Source: Flavobacterium sp. LC2016-13 (GTDB lineage Bacteria; Bacteroidota; Bacteroidia; Flavobacteriales; Flavobacteriaceae). Taken from it: a DNA stretch of 64,000 nucleotides. Positions 30,763-40,875 of this stretch are shown one piece after another. The translations under genes and the position numbers were made by a program. Location: the NCBI RefSeq assembly GCF_009707955.1, contig NZ_WMDQ01000001.1:124001-188000 (forward strand), in the 5' to 3' direction. The notes under the pieces were generated by a model. The model searched no databases. It saw nothing but the letters and a program-made list of their open reading frames with translations, and had not been told where the DNA came from. The stretch's first letter is position 1. Each line of letters begins with the position of its first letter.

Positions 30763-33700
30763 TCTCCTCTTTTTTTATAGTAATCAAACATACCTTTTAA
30801 ATGTTCTACAAAGCTCGGTGTTATTTTATTTTCATATTTTTTCAATTCATCAGTGTAAATAGCCGTATGTTTTTTATCGGGATTCTGTAAATGACCAATT
30901 TTCCCTCCTTCATGGTCTAATGTAGCAGTAAAGTTGTTTTTATCAGTAAGCAACGAATCAACTTTTCCATCTATTAAATTAACTGTTACAGTTGAACCTT
31001 TTGTATTCATTAAAGTTTCACTACCATAAACATTTGGAACACTTCCTACACCGTCATTGTATTTTTCTATAGTATATGAAGTCAATCCTCCTTTAGCTTC
31101 TCCTGACACAGCATCTGCAACCGATATTTTACCATTATGAACATCCTTAAGGTCAACTGAAGCATCACTTGCATAATGACCAGCTATTTTCGATAGAGAT
31201 GAATAATTTGAGCTATTAAAAGTGTAATCACTTAGTTTTGTTTCAAAATTTGAAAGTGTAGCAGGATTAAACTGAGGTGAATCAATAACAATATTATTAG
31301 TTTTTCTGTTATCAGTATATAAAAAATTACCCGCAGTGTCGAAATGGTCATCAGGCGGTGAAGCCATCATTCCATCTGGGTCAATAAAATATACTGGATT
31401 ATTAAGAGCATACGTATACGTACTAAATCTGCGTGATTTCTCTGCAAGCGGGTCAATGTTCATCCATCGTCCTAATGCTGGATCATAATTTCTAGCTCCG
31501 TAATCGTACATCCCAAGCCCCAGCTCGTCTTGGAGCTCCTTTCCATTGTATTTATACTTATTATTAGTAGCTACATAATCATTATATCCTTTGTGTTTTA
31601 ACCCAAAAGGATAATAATTATTTTCTTCGATAATTTCAAGAACTTGTGTTGTTGGGTTCTTTGCAAAACTCAGTCGTATGTTTCCTAAATGATCTTGGTA
31701 TTGAAACAAATACGATAGTGTACCTTCGGTATTTTTTACATACCCTTCTGCTGTTGGGAAAAACTCTAAGATATTGTCTTTGTACTGAAAGCCTTCCAAA
31801 TAATTGGTATTGGTTATAGTTGTTCCTTCCTTTACAATTTTCTCCAGTTTTTGTCCTGCTGCGTTGTAAATATACTCAATTGTATTTCCTGTGCCAAATG
31901 TTATTTTCTTGGGCAGGTTGAGTTGGTTGTATAGTATTTCGGTAATGTTTTTGTTTTTGTCACTAAGCATGTTTCCATTAACATCATAAGTGTAATCGTC
32001 GCCTGTGGTGTTGGCATCGTTAAAACCGCTGCTGTTATTGGCGCTATCAGATACTTTCGAAAGCTGGTTTGAATTATCAGGATAGGTATACGATAAATTA
32101 TCGATTATATTGGTCCCTATTTGAGGATCCATATCGCCGTTTCTGTTCAAATACTTTATGTTTCCGTTTTTATCATACGATAAGTTCTCGTTATAAGCAT
32201 CTGTGGTTAATTTCGATTTTTGGTAAATAGCACTTGTCAAATGGTTAAGTTTATCATACTGATAACCATAAGAACGCTCCAGATTATCTGAGCCTGTTTT
32301 CCAGAAAGTTTCAGCTATGTTTCCGTTATACAATGCTTTTACATTTGGTATATCGGTCTGCGTTTTATCGTAATTAATTTTAAAAGCAAACAAATCAAGA
32401 GGGTCTGTATTTTGCTGCAATTCATCGGTTTTATTTATCTCGGTAAGCCAGCCTCTGATATTATAATTAAAATCGACTTTTTGTAAAGGGCTTCCGGTGC
32501 TGTTACCCACATTTTTGCTTTTCAGCTGTCCGAGCGCATCATAGGTATTGTCCGCTAAAAGCTGAACAACTCCCCCATTTATTTGATGGGTATGTGTGAG
32601 CAATCGATCCTGAGGAGAATAGGTAAAATCTTCTCTAATGGTAATTTCGTTATTACCCGTTGTGCGTTTGTGTTTGCTGATGGTATAAAGCGGTTTTCCT
32701 GTAAAATCAAGTTTACTATCGGTAGTGGTATAACCTCCTAAATAATTTTGAGCATACGTACGTATTGGGCGTGCTTTTGTATCATAGAAAGTAGTACTGG
32801 TTTCACCAAGCGTTTCCAAAGCTGTTGTTGAAACTCTGATCCAGTTTCCGGTTGGCATGCCTTTTACATTGGACAAAACGGTTTGTTGTTCAACAGCACT
32901 TGGTACTACAGCTGCATTAGGAAATAAATAATCATCATAATAATTAACACTGAGGAGTTTAAAACTTGTTGGTGCTATACTATTGGTATAATCAGCTGCA
33001 ATACCATCAATCGTGCGGGATGCTTCTTTCTTTTCAAACAAAATTAAAGCATCTTTCTGAGCATCCTGCAACGATTTTCTGATAGCCGAATTTGCTGTTT
33101 GACTCTTCCATCCTGTATAAATAGGCCTGCCAAAAGAATCATATTTGGTTATGAGCCAGCCAACAGTACTGTCACCATTAAAAGGTGATAATGCAGGACC
33201 TGTGGCTACTGGCCTGTCGAGTTTATCATAAACAATGAATTCCCATTGCTTGCCGGGCAATTTTTTCTCTACTAATCGGTTTTTATCATCGTATTTATAT
33301 TGGTAACATAATCCATTTAAAACCTCATCATCAATTTCTCCGTCTGCCTTTGGCGGAATCACATAGGTGAGGTTTCCGTAAATATCATATACATAATAGG
33401 TATCAAGTTTGCTTTCAGATTCATAAGTCCTTTTTAAAACTACCTGACCATCTTTATTTTTAAATTCTACTGTAGATCCGGCTGATTCGCCTGGATTTGC
33501 ACTGGTATTTTCATCAAAAGTTACGGTTTTGTACAATTGGTTGGCTTCATAAGTTTCTTCCTCTGAAAAAGCAGTTTCAAATAATCCGGATCCGGCATTC
33601 CAGATAGCTGTTGCCTTATATAATTTAACTTCATCAGCAGTATTGGTCTTGTAATCAAGTTTAATTTCATGACCACTGCCCATCGTCCAGGATGTTCCCG

Positions 33701-35489
33701 GAGCAGCTTGTTTTAAAACCCTGCTAAAAGGAGATGATTCAAGTTGTTTTTCAGAAAATGGGTTGGCAGTATTCTCGTATTTTGCTGTACCATAAAAAGT
33801 TATGGTACCGTTTTCAGCATTCACATCAAACGCCATATTAGTCGAAGAAGATTCGTAAGGCAGATATTCCTTTAACTGTCTTCCAAAATCATCATAATCA
33901 ATATGCGTTACAATATCTTTTCCTGATGAAGATTGTTTGTTGGCAATTTGTTGTACTGGTCTGCCTAATCCATCAAAATAGGTAATGCTAGCCTGCATCT
34001 GATCTGCGGAAGGATTATCTATAGCAACTGCTGTTGGTTTTTTATAGGTTTTACTAATAACATAATTGTAATCTGAACTCGGAGTTGTAATATCTGAACA
34101 GTCAGAACTTGTACCTTGTAATGCAGGACAATTATCACCACCATTCCTAACATAATTTCCAGCTGGACTTATACATTGCTGTGCATAATTTGAAGGATCT
34201 CCAAGACCGTCCAAATCAGTATCGGCATACCATTTTGTATTTGGATTTAGTGTATTATCTGCATCGTTACAATCAGTGTTATTAATTACATAATTAGTGG
34301 GCTGGACACTGTAGTACAGACTCACACCCGGGTTACCAAAACCATCATGGTCAAAATCATAATAAAAATACTGTGGCGCTATATTGGTAATATTTCCTGT
34401 CGCATCGTTGTAATCACTGCCATTGGAAACATATCGGTTTGGTTGAGTACAACTTTGCGTGGTAAAGGCACTTGCACCAAAACCATCACCGTCGCCATCA
34501 AAATACCATACCACATTTGGGTTTACGGCAGCAATGGAATCATTACAGTCTGTATTATTGGTTACATAGTTTACCGGTCTTACACTATAATAAACCCTAA
34601 CATTTGGATCACCAAAACCATCATGATCATAATCATAATAAAAATACTGTGGTGCTATATTGGTAATATTCCCCGTTGAATCGTTGTAATCACCCGCATT
34701 GGAAACATAACGGCTCGGCTGTGTACAACTCTGCACCGTCACGGCATTGGTACCAAAGCCATCACCGTCTCCATCAAAATACCATACCACATTTGGATTT
34801 ACCGAAGCAAGGGAATCATTACAATCTGTATTATTTGTGACATAATTTACTGGTCTTACACTATAATAAACCCTGACATTTGGATCACCAAAAGTATCAT
34901 GATCATAATCATAATAAAAATACTGTGGTGCTATATTGGTAATATTTCCCGTTGAATCGTCGTAATCACCCGCATTGGAAACATATCGGCTGGGCTGCAC
35001 ACAACTCTTCATAGTAATGGCACTTGTACCAAAATTATCGCCATCGCTGTCAAAATACCATACCAAATTTGGATTTACAGCGGCATTTCTGTCATTGCAA
35101 TCTGTATTATTAGTCACATAATCCGGTGGTTTGATACTATAAAATACTCCTGTACTTGGATCTCCAAAAGTATCATGGTCAAAATCGTAATAAAAATATT
35201 GAGTAGGGGCAATATTGGTGATGTATTTATTGCCATCATCTAAGTCTGACTGGTCGGCAACATATCCAACGGGCTGAGTATTGCTATAAATAAATTGGGC
35301 AGGATTACCAAATCCATCTCCGTCAGCATCTCTATTCCATTGATATCCTAATGGACATCCGGGACACGGATTTTCCGGATCATCATCTACAGCGTTTGTA
35401 ATTATTTTAGACTGATCTGTTTTTTTGTCCTGCGCATATCCCAAAAAGAAAAAGCATTGAAGCAAAACAATAAGTAGTGTTTTTTTCAT
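30759..35489 (-). CDS. RHS/YD-repeat polymorphic toxin protein
   Basis: The 1576-residue protein has a signal peptide (MKKTLLIVLLQCFFFLGYAQ), then four roughly 92-residue repeats with DxDxDxFG calcium-binding-like motifs (about residues 50-450). A DUF6443-type start follows (YFDGLGRPVQQIAN), then many YD repeats. The conserved RHS tip (YDYGARNYDPALGRW, about 1325-1375) precedes a distinct 200-residue C-terminal domain. That end contains LDHEGGKIGHL, which may be metallopeptidase-like but is not a clean HExxH. It is operonic with the two upstream genes and the 30280 gene. A contact-dependent or secreted toxin is likely. Confidence 0.8.
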   Translation of the reverse strand: MKKTLLIVLLQCFFFLGYAQDKKTDQSKIITNAVDDDPENPCPGCPLGYQWNRDADGDGFGNPAQFIYSNTQPVGYVADQSDLDDGNKYITNIAPTQYFYYDFDHDTFGDPSTGVFYSIKPPDYVTNNTDCNDRNAAVNPNLVWYFDSDGDNFGTSAITMKSCVQPSRYVSNAGDYDDSTGNITNIAPQYFYYDYDHDTFGDPNVRVYYSVRPVNYVTNNTDCNDSLASVNPNVVWYFDGDGDGFGTNAVTVQSCTQPSRYVSNAGDYNDSTGNITNIAPQYFYYDYDHDGFGDPNVRVYYSVRPVNYVTNNTDCNDSIAAVNPNVVWYFDGDGDGFGASAFTTQSCTQPNRYVSNGSDYNDATGNITNIAPQYFYYDFDHDGFGNPGVSLYYSVQPTNYVINNTDCNDADNTLNPNTKWYADTDLDGLGDPSNYAQQCISPAGNYVRNGGDNCPALQGTSSDCSDITTPSSDYNYVISKTYKKPTAVAIDNPSADQMQASITYFDGLGRPVQQIANKQSSSGKDIVTHIDYDDFGRQLKEYLPYESSSTNMAFDVNAENGTITFYGTAKYENTANPFSEKQLESSPFSRVLKQAAPGTSWTMGSGHEIKLDYKTNTADEVKLYKATAIWNAGSGLFETAFSEEETYEANQLYKTVTFDENTSANPGESAGSTVEFKNKDGQVVLKRTYESESKLDTYYVYDIYGNLTYVIPPKADGEIDDEVLNGLCYQYKYDDKNRLVEKKLPGKQWEFIVYDKLDRPVATGPALSPFNGDSTVGWLITKYDSFGRPIYTGWKSQTANSAIRKSLQDAQKDALILFEKKEASRTIDGIAADYTNSIAPTSFKLLSVNYYDDYLFPNAAVVPSAVEQQTVLSNVKGMPTGNWIRVSTTALETLGETSTTFYDTKARPIRTYAQNYLGGYTTTDSKLDFTGKPLYTISKHKRTTGNNEITIREDFTYSPQDRLLTHTHQINGGVVQLLADNTYDALGQLKSKNVGNSTGSPLQKVDFNYNIRGWLTEINKTDELQQNTDPLDLFAFKINYDKTQTDIPNVKALYNGNIAETFWKTGSDNLERSYGYQYDKLNHLTSAIYQKSKLTTDAYNENLSYDKNGNIKYLNRNGDMDPQIGTNIIDNLSYTYPDNSNQLSKVSDSANNSSGFNDANTTGDDYTYDVNGNMLSDKNKNITEILYNQLNLPKKITFGTGNTIEYIYNAAGQKLEKIVKEGTTITNTNYLEGFQYKDNILEFFPTAEGYVKNTEGTLSYLFQYQDHLGNIRLSFAKNPTTQVLEIIEENNYYPFGLKHKGYNDYVATNNKYKYNGKELQDELGLGMYDYGARNYDPALGRWMNIDPLAEKSRRFSTYTYALNNPVYFIDPDGMMASPPDDHFDTAGNFLYTDNRKTNNIVIDSPQFNPATLSNFETKLSDYTFNSSNYSSLSKIAGHYASDASVDLKDVHNGKISVADAVSGEAKGGLTSYTIEKYNDGVGSVPNVYGSETLMNTKGSTVTVNLIDGKVDSLLTDKNNFTATLDHEGGKIGHLQNPDKKHTAIYTDELKKYENKITPSFVEHLKGMFDYYKKRGE
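34240..35210 (-). repeat. 276-bp tandem coding repeats in the RHS gene
   Basis: Landmark CTGTGG(C/T)GCTATATTGGT recurs at 34371, 34647 and 34923, exactly 276 bp (92 codons) apart, with further diverged copies on both sides. The near-identical DNA encodes the calcium-binding-like repeats and could expand or contract by recombination. Confidence 0.75.
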
Positions 35490-35495
35490 TTGGGA

Positions 35496-38400
35496 TTAGT
35501 TTTTATAATGATATTGATTTTCAGATAAAATTTTACCGTCATTGTCTTTTACAAATTGCTGCCTATTTAAGTCATCATAGGTATAAGTTGTTGTATAGCC
35601 TTTTGGGTCTCTAATAGTACTTATACCTACTAATGGCTTGTATGTATAGGTCGTAATCATTGCATTAGGCAAGCTGCTTCTAAAAGTATTTTCGTTACTG
35701 CTATATGCCGCAATAGCCTGATCATATGTTGCATTTTCTACTTTGGCGATTGGTTGGGTTTTATTGTATCCCCAAATAATGGCAACCGGTAATCCTCCTT
35801 CAGGTGTATATTGGAGTACATTTCCGATATCATCGTATTTGTCAAAAGTAACCTTCTTGTCTGTGTCTAAACTAATATCAATATCCGTACTCAATTTATT
35901 AGCATAAACACTTTTTGGCAACAATAAATTACTAGTAGCGGTGCTCTCTTCATACTTTGTAATTGATTCTGATGTTTTTACATTATTAACAAAAGTTTGC
36001 GTTTTAATAGGACTTTCAATTCTGTTCTGGTCTATTAACTTTTGCATTTGTGGTCCTTGTACTGTAGTTAATGATTCATGAGCATAGCTATATTTTGTTT
36101 TCAGGGTATCACCTTTAGAGTTTTTTGACACTATTGACGTGGGCTGGCAATGTAAAGGGTTAGTATACTCATAGGTTGTTTCTTTTATTATCGGATTTTC
36201 TCCATTTATATCATAATCTTTTTGGGTGGTTTTATTAAGATAACTCCATTGGGAACGAACAAAATATTCATTTAGAGAATACAAAGTAGGAGAGTTCCAT
36301 GGAAAACAATCAACAGTATTATCCAGACCAGCTGGCCAATGGTAAAATTCAAAACTTCTATATGCTAAGCGACCTGTTACGAATTTATCCTTGCTGGCGT
36401 CATGCTTGTACTCGTTAATGGTTTCCTGTAATATTATATGTTGACCAAAAGAGTTGATTTTAAAAGCTTTATGATTCAATAATCGGCCAGCTCCAAAACC
36501 ATTGGTAAATGGTGTCGTTTTATCCTCTTCTCCCTGAACTATATAAGGCATTGCATCCTGCGTAATGTCATACACAAATTCTTCACCACCGTTTTCAAAA
36601 TTTTCTCCATAACTTTTATTGACTACATTATAGCCATATTGGACATTTTGCATAGAATAAATTCTGGCTAAGCAAGAACTTGAAACAGAGAAACGAATTA
36701 CACTTGTAAGGCTCTCACAAGTATTATATCGTTCTGTTTTTCGTACATAAGCAATTGGTGCACGCGAGATATAAGTTCCTCCATGGTATAAGTATTTTTC
36801 TGTTTCAACTTTTCCATTTAATAAATTATCTTTTGTTGTTTTAGATAATCTCATACCCCCAATTTCCGGTTCTACATCCTGATAGGTAATAGGATCCGAA
36901 TAATAATTGAACCCAATATTTGCCATCACGCAAGGTGTTGTTACCTCTAATGTAACTATATAACTTTTGTTGGCTTCTAGAGTAAAAGTGACAGAATCAG
37001 AAAGGTTTGAGTCAGGATTAAATGCATAAAAAAAACCTAAACTAGTTTCGTAACCAATATTCTCATGATTAAAAAATTCAATTTTTGTATTTGTTGCGAC
37101 ATCAGTTATATAAATTGTAGCTTGTGGATCATGTGGATCGGGCTCTGCACAAGCGCTATTAATTGATGATAGCGTGTTTAATTTAATTTTTTGACCATAT
37201 GATGAAAATAACTGCTTAGTAATCGAATTTGAACGCTCACCAAAAGCAGTGAAAAGCGTAAGATTTACATTACTACTTGCAGGATATACAGGAACGGTAA
37301 CTTTTTGTCCAACGTGCGGCTCATAAACTAATGTAGTACTACCTTTAGTTGGATAGGTTATTTTTTTTAACAATCCGAAATACCCAAAATTATGATCGGG
37401 TTTTCTGTTGGCTAATTCTGTGTAGAATGAGTTATAAACAGGGTGTAATATATAAGTAGGAACAGGAACTTCATTAGAAATCAGGGTAGAATTATCTTTA
37501 CCATTAAAAACTCCATAGTTATCTTTTGCAAAACTAAAACGGGCCGGTAAGTTTTCAGGAGAATAATATTCAAATTTATGAATCTTTGAATTAGAAACAT
37601 TACTATGCTCAGTAATCTGGTTTAGATAAAAACGTTTTTTTATATAATCAGGAGAATTTCTTATATTTTCCGGAAGATAACTATAATTTGAAAATGAATT
37701 TCCGCTATATTCTACATAATTTAATCCAATTTTATTAATTAGGGTATTTTGATTATCGTAAATATTAATTTCATCCATTTTTACAAAATCAAAATTGTTG
37801 TCTGTAAATCTTTTTGAATATGAAAATGTTACTCTAGAATCATTAGATATAATTTCCTTCAAAATTGATTCACTGGAAGAAGAATTATATTTAGCAGTTG
37901 TTAAAGATATTTGTGGATATGAATTAGATTCTTTATATTCTAATGTTTGATCAATCCCTGAAAGATATTCTACATAATTAACTTCATAATTTAATGTAAT
38001 TACATTATTTGTCATTGTATCTAAAATTTTAGTCAAATACCAAGAGGTCTTTATCGCCTCTGATCTTGTGCCTTGCAGATTTAGATCTCTTACCAGACTT
38101 GTTTCAAGCCCCCCACCCCCTCCAAAAAAATATTTAACACCTTTTGTGTCGGTGATGATGATTTCAGGTTGTCTGTTAGGCCCTGAAATTCCAGTACCCA
38201 ACTCGAGAAAATTACTGGTAACCTCAAATTTGAGTCCACTGGGTTCAATTTCAACCGGCACATTATTATCATCTAAATAAAACTTGCCAGAGAGACCTCC
38301 GAAATTATAATTATATATATCGGGTTGTGTATCAACTTCAGGAGCTGATGTTGCCTGCTCTAAGAAATTATACATTACAGGAGAATTAAGTGGTACATTT

Positions 38401-38798
38401 GGTTTTTGTAACCTTCCATTATAACTATCCTGATAATCATAAACTTGCCTGGTTATAACACCTCCGGCATTTAATGCCCAACCCATTCCCACATTAGACT
38501 CATATTGATCAACTTTTATTCCATCAGATGAATAAGACAAACTAATGGGTAATTCTAAATTACCATTTTTTATACTATGTAAAGGAATGTTTATGCTTCC
38601 GTTTCCAGTAAATTGATTTAAAGGAACCTGACCATACAACCCCAAGCTAGCGCTATTAGGTGGTGATGGAACTATGTTTGGTGCTGTACTTGGCTTTGCG
38701 GGACCGTCATCATGTTGTGCAACTGTCTTTATAGATGTAAATATGCATAACAGGAACAGCACGTAGCTAATCAAGTTGTTTGTATATAATTTATTCAT
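35496..38798 (-). CDS. RHS/YD-repeat companion protein (SpvB/TcC-like start)
   Basis: The 1100-residue protein has a signal peptide and then GQVPLNQFTGNGSINIPLH and GIKVDQYESNVGMGWALNAGG, the typical opening of Bacteroidota RHS companions. The rest is beta-rich with YD repeats near the end (GYTTTYTYDDLNRQQFVKD). It lacks a separate toxin domain and a RHS tip. It is 6 bp upstream of the toxin gene, so both form one secreted assembly or the companion supplies the shell. The C-terminus ends soon after a YD repeat. Confidence 0.75.
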   Translation of the reverse strand: MNKLYTNNLISYVLFLLCIFTSIKTVAQHDDGPAKPSTAPNIVPSPPNSASLGLYGQVPLNQFTGNGSINIPLHSIKNGNLELPISLSYSSDGIKVDQYESNVGMGWALNAGGVITRQVYDYQDSYNGRLQKPNVPLNSPVMYNFLEQATSAPEVDTQPDIYNYNFGGLSGKFYLDDNNVPVEIEPSGLKFEVTSNFLELGTGISGPNRQPEIIITDTKGVKYFFGGGGGLETSLVRDLNLQGTRSEAIKTSWYLTKILDTMTNNVITLNYEVNYVEYLSGIDQTLEYKESNSYPQISLTTAKYNSSSSESILKEIISNDSRVTFSYSKRFTDNNFDFVKMDEINIYDNQNTLINKIGLNYVEYSGNSFSNYSYLPENIRNSPDYIKKRFYLNQITEHSNVSNSKIHKFEYYSPENLPARFSFAKDNYGVFNGKDNSTLISNEVPVPTYILHPVYNSFYTELANRKPDHNFGYFGLLKKITYPTKGSTTLVYEPHVGQKVTVPVYPASSNVNLTLFTAFGERSNSITKQLFSSYGQKIKLNTLSSINSACAEPDPHDPQATIYITDVATNTKIEFFNHENIGYETSLGFFYAFNPDSNLSDSVTFTLEANKSYIVTLEVTTPCVMANIGFNYYSDPITYQDVEPEIGGMRLSKTTKDNLLNGKVETEKYLYHGGTYISRAPIAYVRKTERYNTCESLTSVIRFSVSSSCLARIYSMQNVQYGYNVVNKSYGENFENGGEEFVYDITQDAMPYIVQGEEDKTTPFTNGFGAGRLLNHKAFKINSFGQHIILQETINEYKHDASKDKFVTGRLAYRSFEFYHWPAGLDNTVDCFPWNSPTLYSLNEYFVRSQWSYLNKTTQKDYDINGENPIIKETTYEYTNPLHCQPTSIVSKNSKGDTLKTKYSYAHESLTTVQGPQMQKLIDQNRIESPIKTQTFVNNVKTSESITKYEESTATSNLLLPKSVYANKLSTDIDISLDTDKKVTFDKYDDIGNVLQYTPEGGLPVAIIWGYNKTQPIAKVENATYDQAIAAYSSNENTFRSSLPNAMITTYTYKPLVGISTIRDPKGYTTTYTYDDLNRQQFVKDNDGKILSENQYHYKN

Positions 38799-38806
38799 TT
38801 GATTTT

Positions 38807-40468
38807 TTAATTAACTGATTTAATGACTTTAACCGATTCTGTTTTAACATCTGTTTTGATGTTGATGATGTAGATTCCTTCTGAGTATCTGCTTAAATCT
38901 ACAGGTACTGTTCTACTAGTAATACTGAATTCCTGCAAAATACGTCCTGAAATATCTACTACGGTAGCTGTGCCTGACTTAAAATCATGACCAATAATGA
39001 CATTGGTGTAAGTACTGGCAGGATTTGGTATTGCTTCTATACCGGCTTTCACTTTTTCGATTTTGGCTTTGTCTTTTAGTTTTACAACCCAAAAATCATT
39101 ACTGCCTATAGTAGAGTTTTTGTCCTTTGATGAATTAGAGTTCGAAGTACCAGCCATTAAATAGCCGCCATCTCTGGTTTCGATTACTTTTCTAAGAATA
39201 TCTTCTCCGGCGCTTCCAATGGTTTTCTTCCAGATTTCTTCGCCTTTATCATCGATTTTCAAAGCAATATAATCATCAATTCCGTCTTTTTCCTTGCTTG
39301 CTCCTGCTGCTTTCGCTACTTTACTCACAAGCGATCGCCCTGATTCTGTTTTGGAATGGCCTCCCAGTAAATAGGTATTATCCTTATTTTCTACCAATGA
39401 AGTTAAGATATCTGTTTTACCAAAATCAAACGTTTTGCTCCAAATCACGCCTCCTTCGGGGTCTAACTTTAAAACCCAGAAATCCGTTCCGTTACCTACA
39501 ATTCCGCCTTGTGTGGTCAGGGCGTTTTTACTGTTGGAGTTTCCTCCCACAATATATCCTCCATCGATAGTCTGATGAATTACATAAGGCTGGTCATCGC
39601 CTTCTGCGCCGTAAACATTTTGCCATTGCATTTCACCTGTATCATTTATTTTGATGATCCAATAATCTCCAACTCCTTTATTAGCTTCTGTTTTATCTCC
39701 GGATATAGGAGAGCTTGAATATCCTGCTAAAATGTAACCGTTATCAGCAGTCTGTTCCATACTTCTTAACAAATCGGCATATTTTCCTCCATAGGTTTTT
39801 TGCCATTCAATAACGCCTTCATTATTGAGTTTTACAACCCAATAATCCATATTACCCCTGCTTTTTTCTGATTTATTATATAAGTCTGCTTTGGTCGTTA
39901 CTGTTGCTTTTCCATCGGGTTTTGTATTGGAAATCGAAGGAGGATTGGATGCGGAAGAACCTCCTAATATATAACCGCCGTCTTTCGTCTGAAAAGCGCA
40001 CAACAGCTCTTCCTGACCGGTGCCTCCAATGGTTCTTTGCCATTGTTCTGTACCTGAGGCGTCTAATTTTATAACCCAAAAATCTGTAATGCCTTTACAC
40101 GCTTCGCCTTTTTGAAAACCGCTTTCCGAGCTTGATGTACCCGCTAAAATAAAGCCGCCGTCTTTGGTATTTTTAATGCTTTGAAGCAGGTCAAATCCGC
40201 TTCCCCCAATGCTTTTCTGCCAGTCAAGATCTCCTTTTTCATTCATTTTCCAGATCCAGTAATCGAGATCTCCATGATTATCATCATCCCTATTTCCTGT
40301 TTTGTTAGAAAGTGAGCTTCCTGCCAAAATAAAACCATAATCGGCTGTCGGTTGGGCATCAAAAAGGTAATCTGCCTGTTGTCCGCCATAGGATTTCTCC
40401 CAAAGAATATCTTGGCAATAAGTAAAAAAAGGCACTAAAATAAAAAATAATAAGTAAAGTTTTTTCAT
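38807..40468 (-). CDS. T9SS-sorted beta-propeller-like protein
   Basis: The 553-residue protein has a signal peptide (MKKLYLLFFILVPFFTYCQ), repeated YILAGSSxS / WVVKLN units of about 55-60 residues that suggest a beta-propeller, and a C-terminal type A sorting domain (IPNPASTYTNVIIGHDF to the end, about residues 475-553). Such domains target proteins to the type IX system whose core genes are in this window (gldK-N). It is first in the RHS operon, 8 bp before the companion gene, so it may carry or anchor the RHS proteins. Confidence 0.8.
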   Translation of the reverse strand: MKKLYLLFFILVPFFTYCQDILWEKSYGGQQADYLFDAQPTADYGFILAGSSLSNKTGNRDDDNHGDLDYWIWKMNEKGDLDWQKSIGGSGFDLLQSIKNTKDGGFILAGTSSSESGFQKGEACKGITDFWVIKLDASGTEQWQRTIGGTGQEELLCAFQTKDGGYILGGSSASNPPSISNTKPDGKATVTTKADLYNKSEKSRGNMDYWVVKLNNEGVIEWQKTYGGKYADLLRSMEQTADNGYILAGYSSSPISGDKTEANKGVGDYWIIKINDTGEMQWQNVYGAEGDDQPYVIHQTIDGGYIVGGNSNSKNALTTQGGIVGNGTDFWVLKLDPEGGVIWSKTFDFGKTDILTSLVENKDNTYLLGGHSKTESGRSLVSKVAKAAGASKEKDGIDDYIALKIDDKGEEIWKKTIGSAGEDILRKVIETRDGGYLMAGTSNSNSSKDKNSTIGSNDFWVVKLKDKAKIEKVKAGIEAIPNPASTYTNVIIGHDFKSGTATVVDISGRILQEFSITSRTVPVDLSRYSEGIYIINIKTDVKTESVKVIKSVN

Positions 40469-40589
40469 TAGCGTATTGAATGATTAATTTAGATTTGCGC
40501 GTAAATCTAAACTATTCGGACATGAAAGTTTTACGGCTTTCCTCATTTTGAAAAATAAAATTAATAATCATCAATATCTAAAATTAATA

Positions 40590-40618
40590 AGCCCTCAAAA
40601 TCATTGACTTTGAAGGCT
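40590..40618. terminator. Terminator-like hairpin
   Basis: AGCCCTCAAA pairs with TTTGAAGGCT with one mismatch and a 9-base loop, followed by a T run. It lies between the HEPN-STAND gene and the RHS operon. Confidence 0.5.
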
Positions 40619-40672
40619 AACTTTTTTTTGTGATTAAACATCTAAAAATATTTAATCATACTTCGCTTAATC

Positions 40673-40715
40673 TCTTCAAATCACATGTAAAATGGTTCGA
40701 GAATTGTCCTTTTAG
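40673..40715. repeat. Direct repeat left of HEPN-STAND gene
   Basis: The 43-bp segment (TCTTCAAATCA, then TAAAATGG, then TCGAGAATTGTC, then TTAG) recurs at 43571-43613. The two copies bracket the gene at 40876-43266 and are in the same orientation. Confidence 0.6.
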
Positions 40716-40875
40716 AACTACTAAGACAAAAGCTTTAAAGAAGTCTGGATATTTTTTGTTTTAGACTATTTTTCTATAAGTTTTTTTAAATTTATTTACA
40801 ATGCGGGTTTGAAGTCAGGAGACATTCGCCAGCTTTACATAATAACTCTTCGTACAGCGAGAATATAAAGAATAA

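Larger units (their letters stand above)
40469..40875. other. Intergenic region with direct repeat and hairpin
   Basis: No gene is seen. It holds a hairpin at 40590-40618 and the left copy of a 43-bp direct repeat at 40673-40715; its partner is at 43571-43613. The rest is AT-rich. Confidence 0.5.

Noticed and set aside
34347..34679. 110-codon plus-strand frame opposite the RHS gene
   Set aside because: It mirrors the tandem coding repeats of the RHS gene and has a repetitive Ile-rich translation typical of an antisense shadow.
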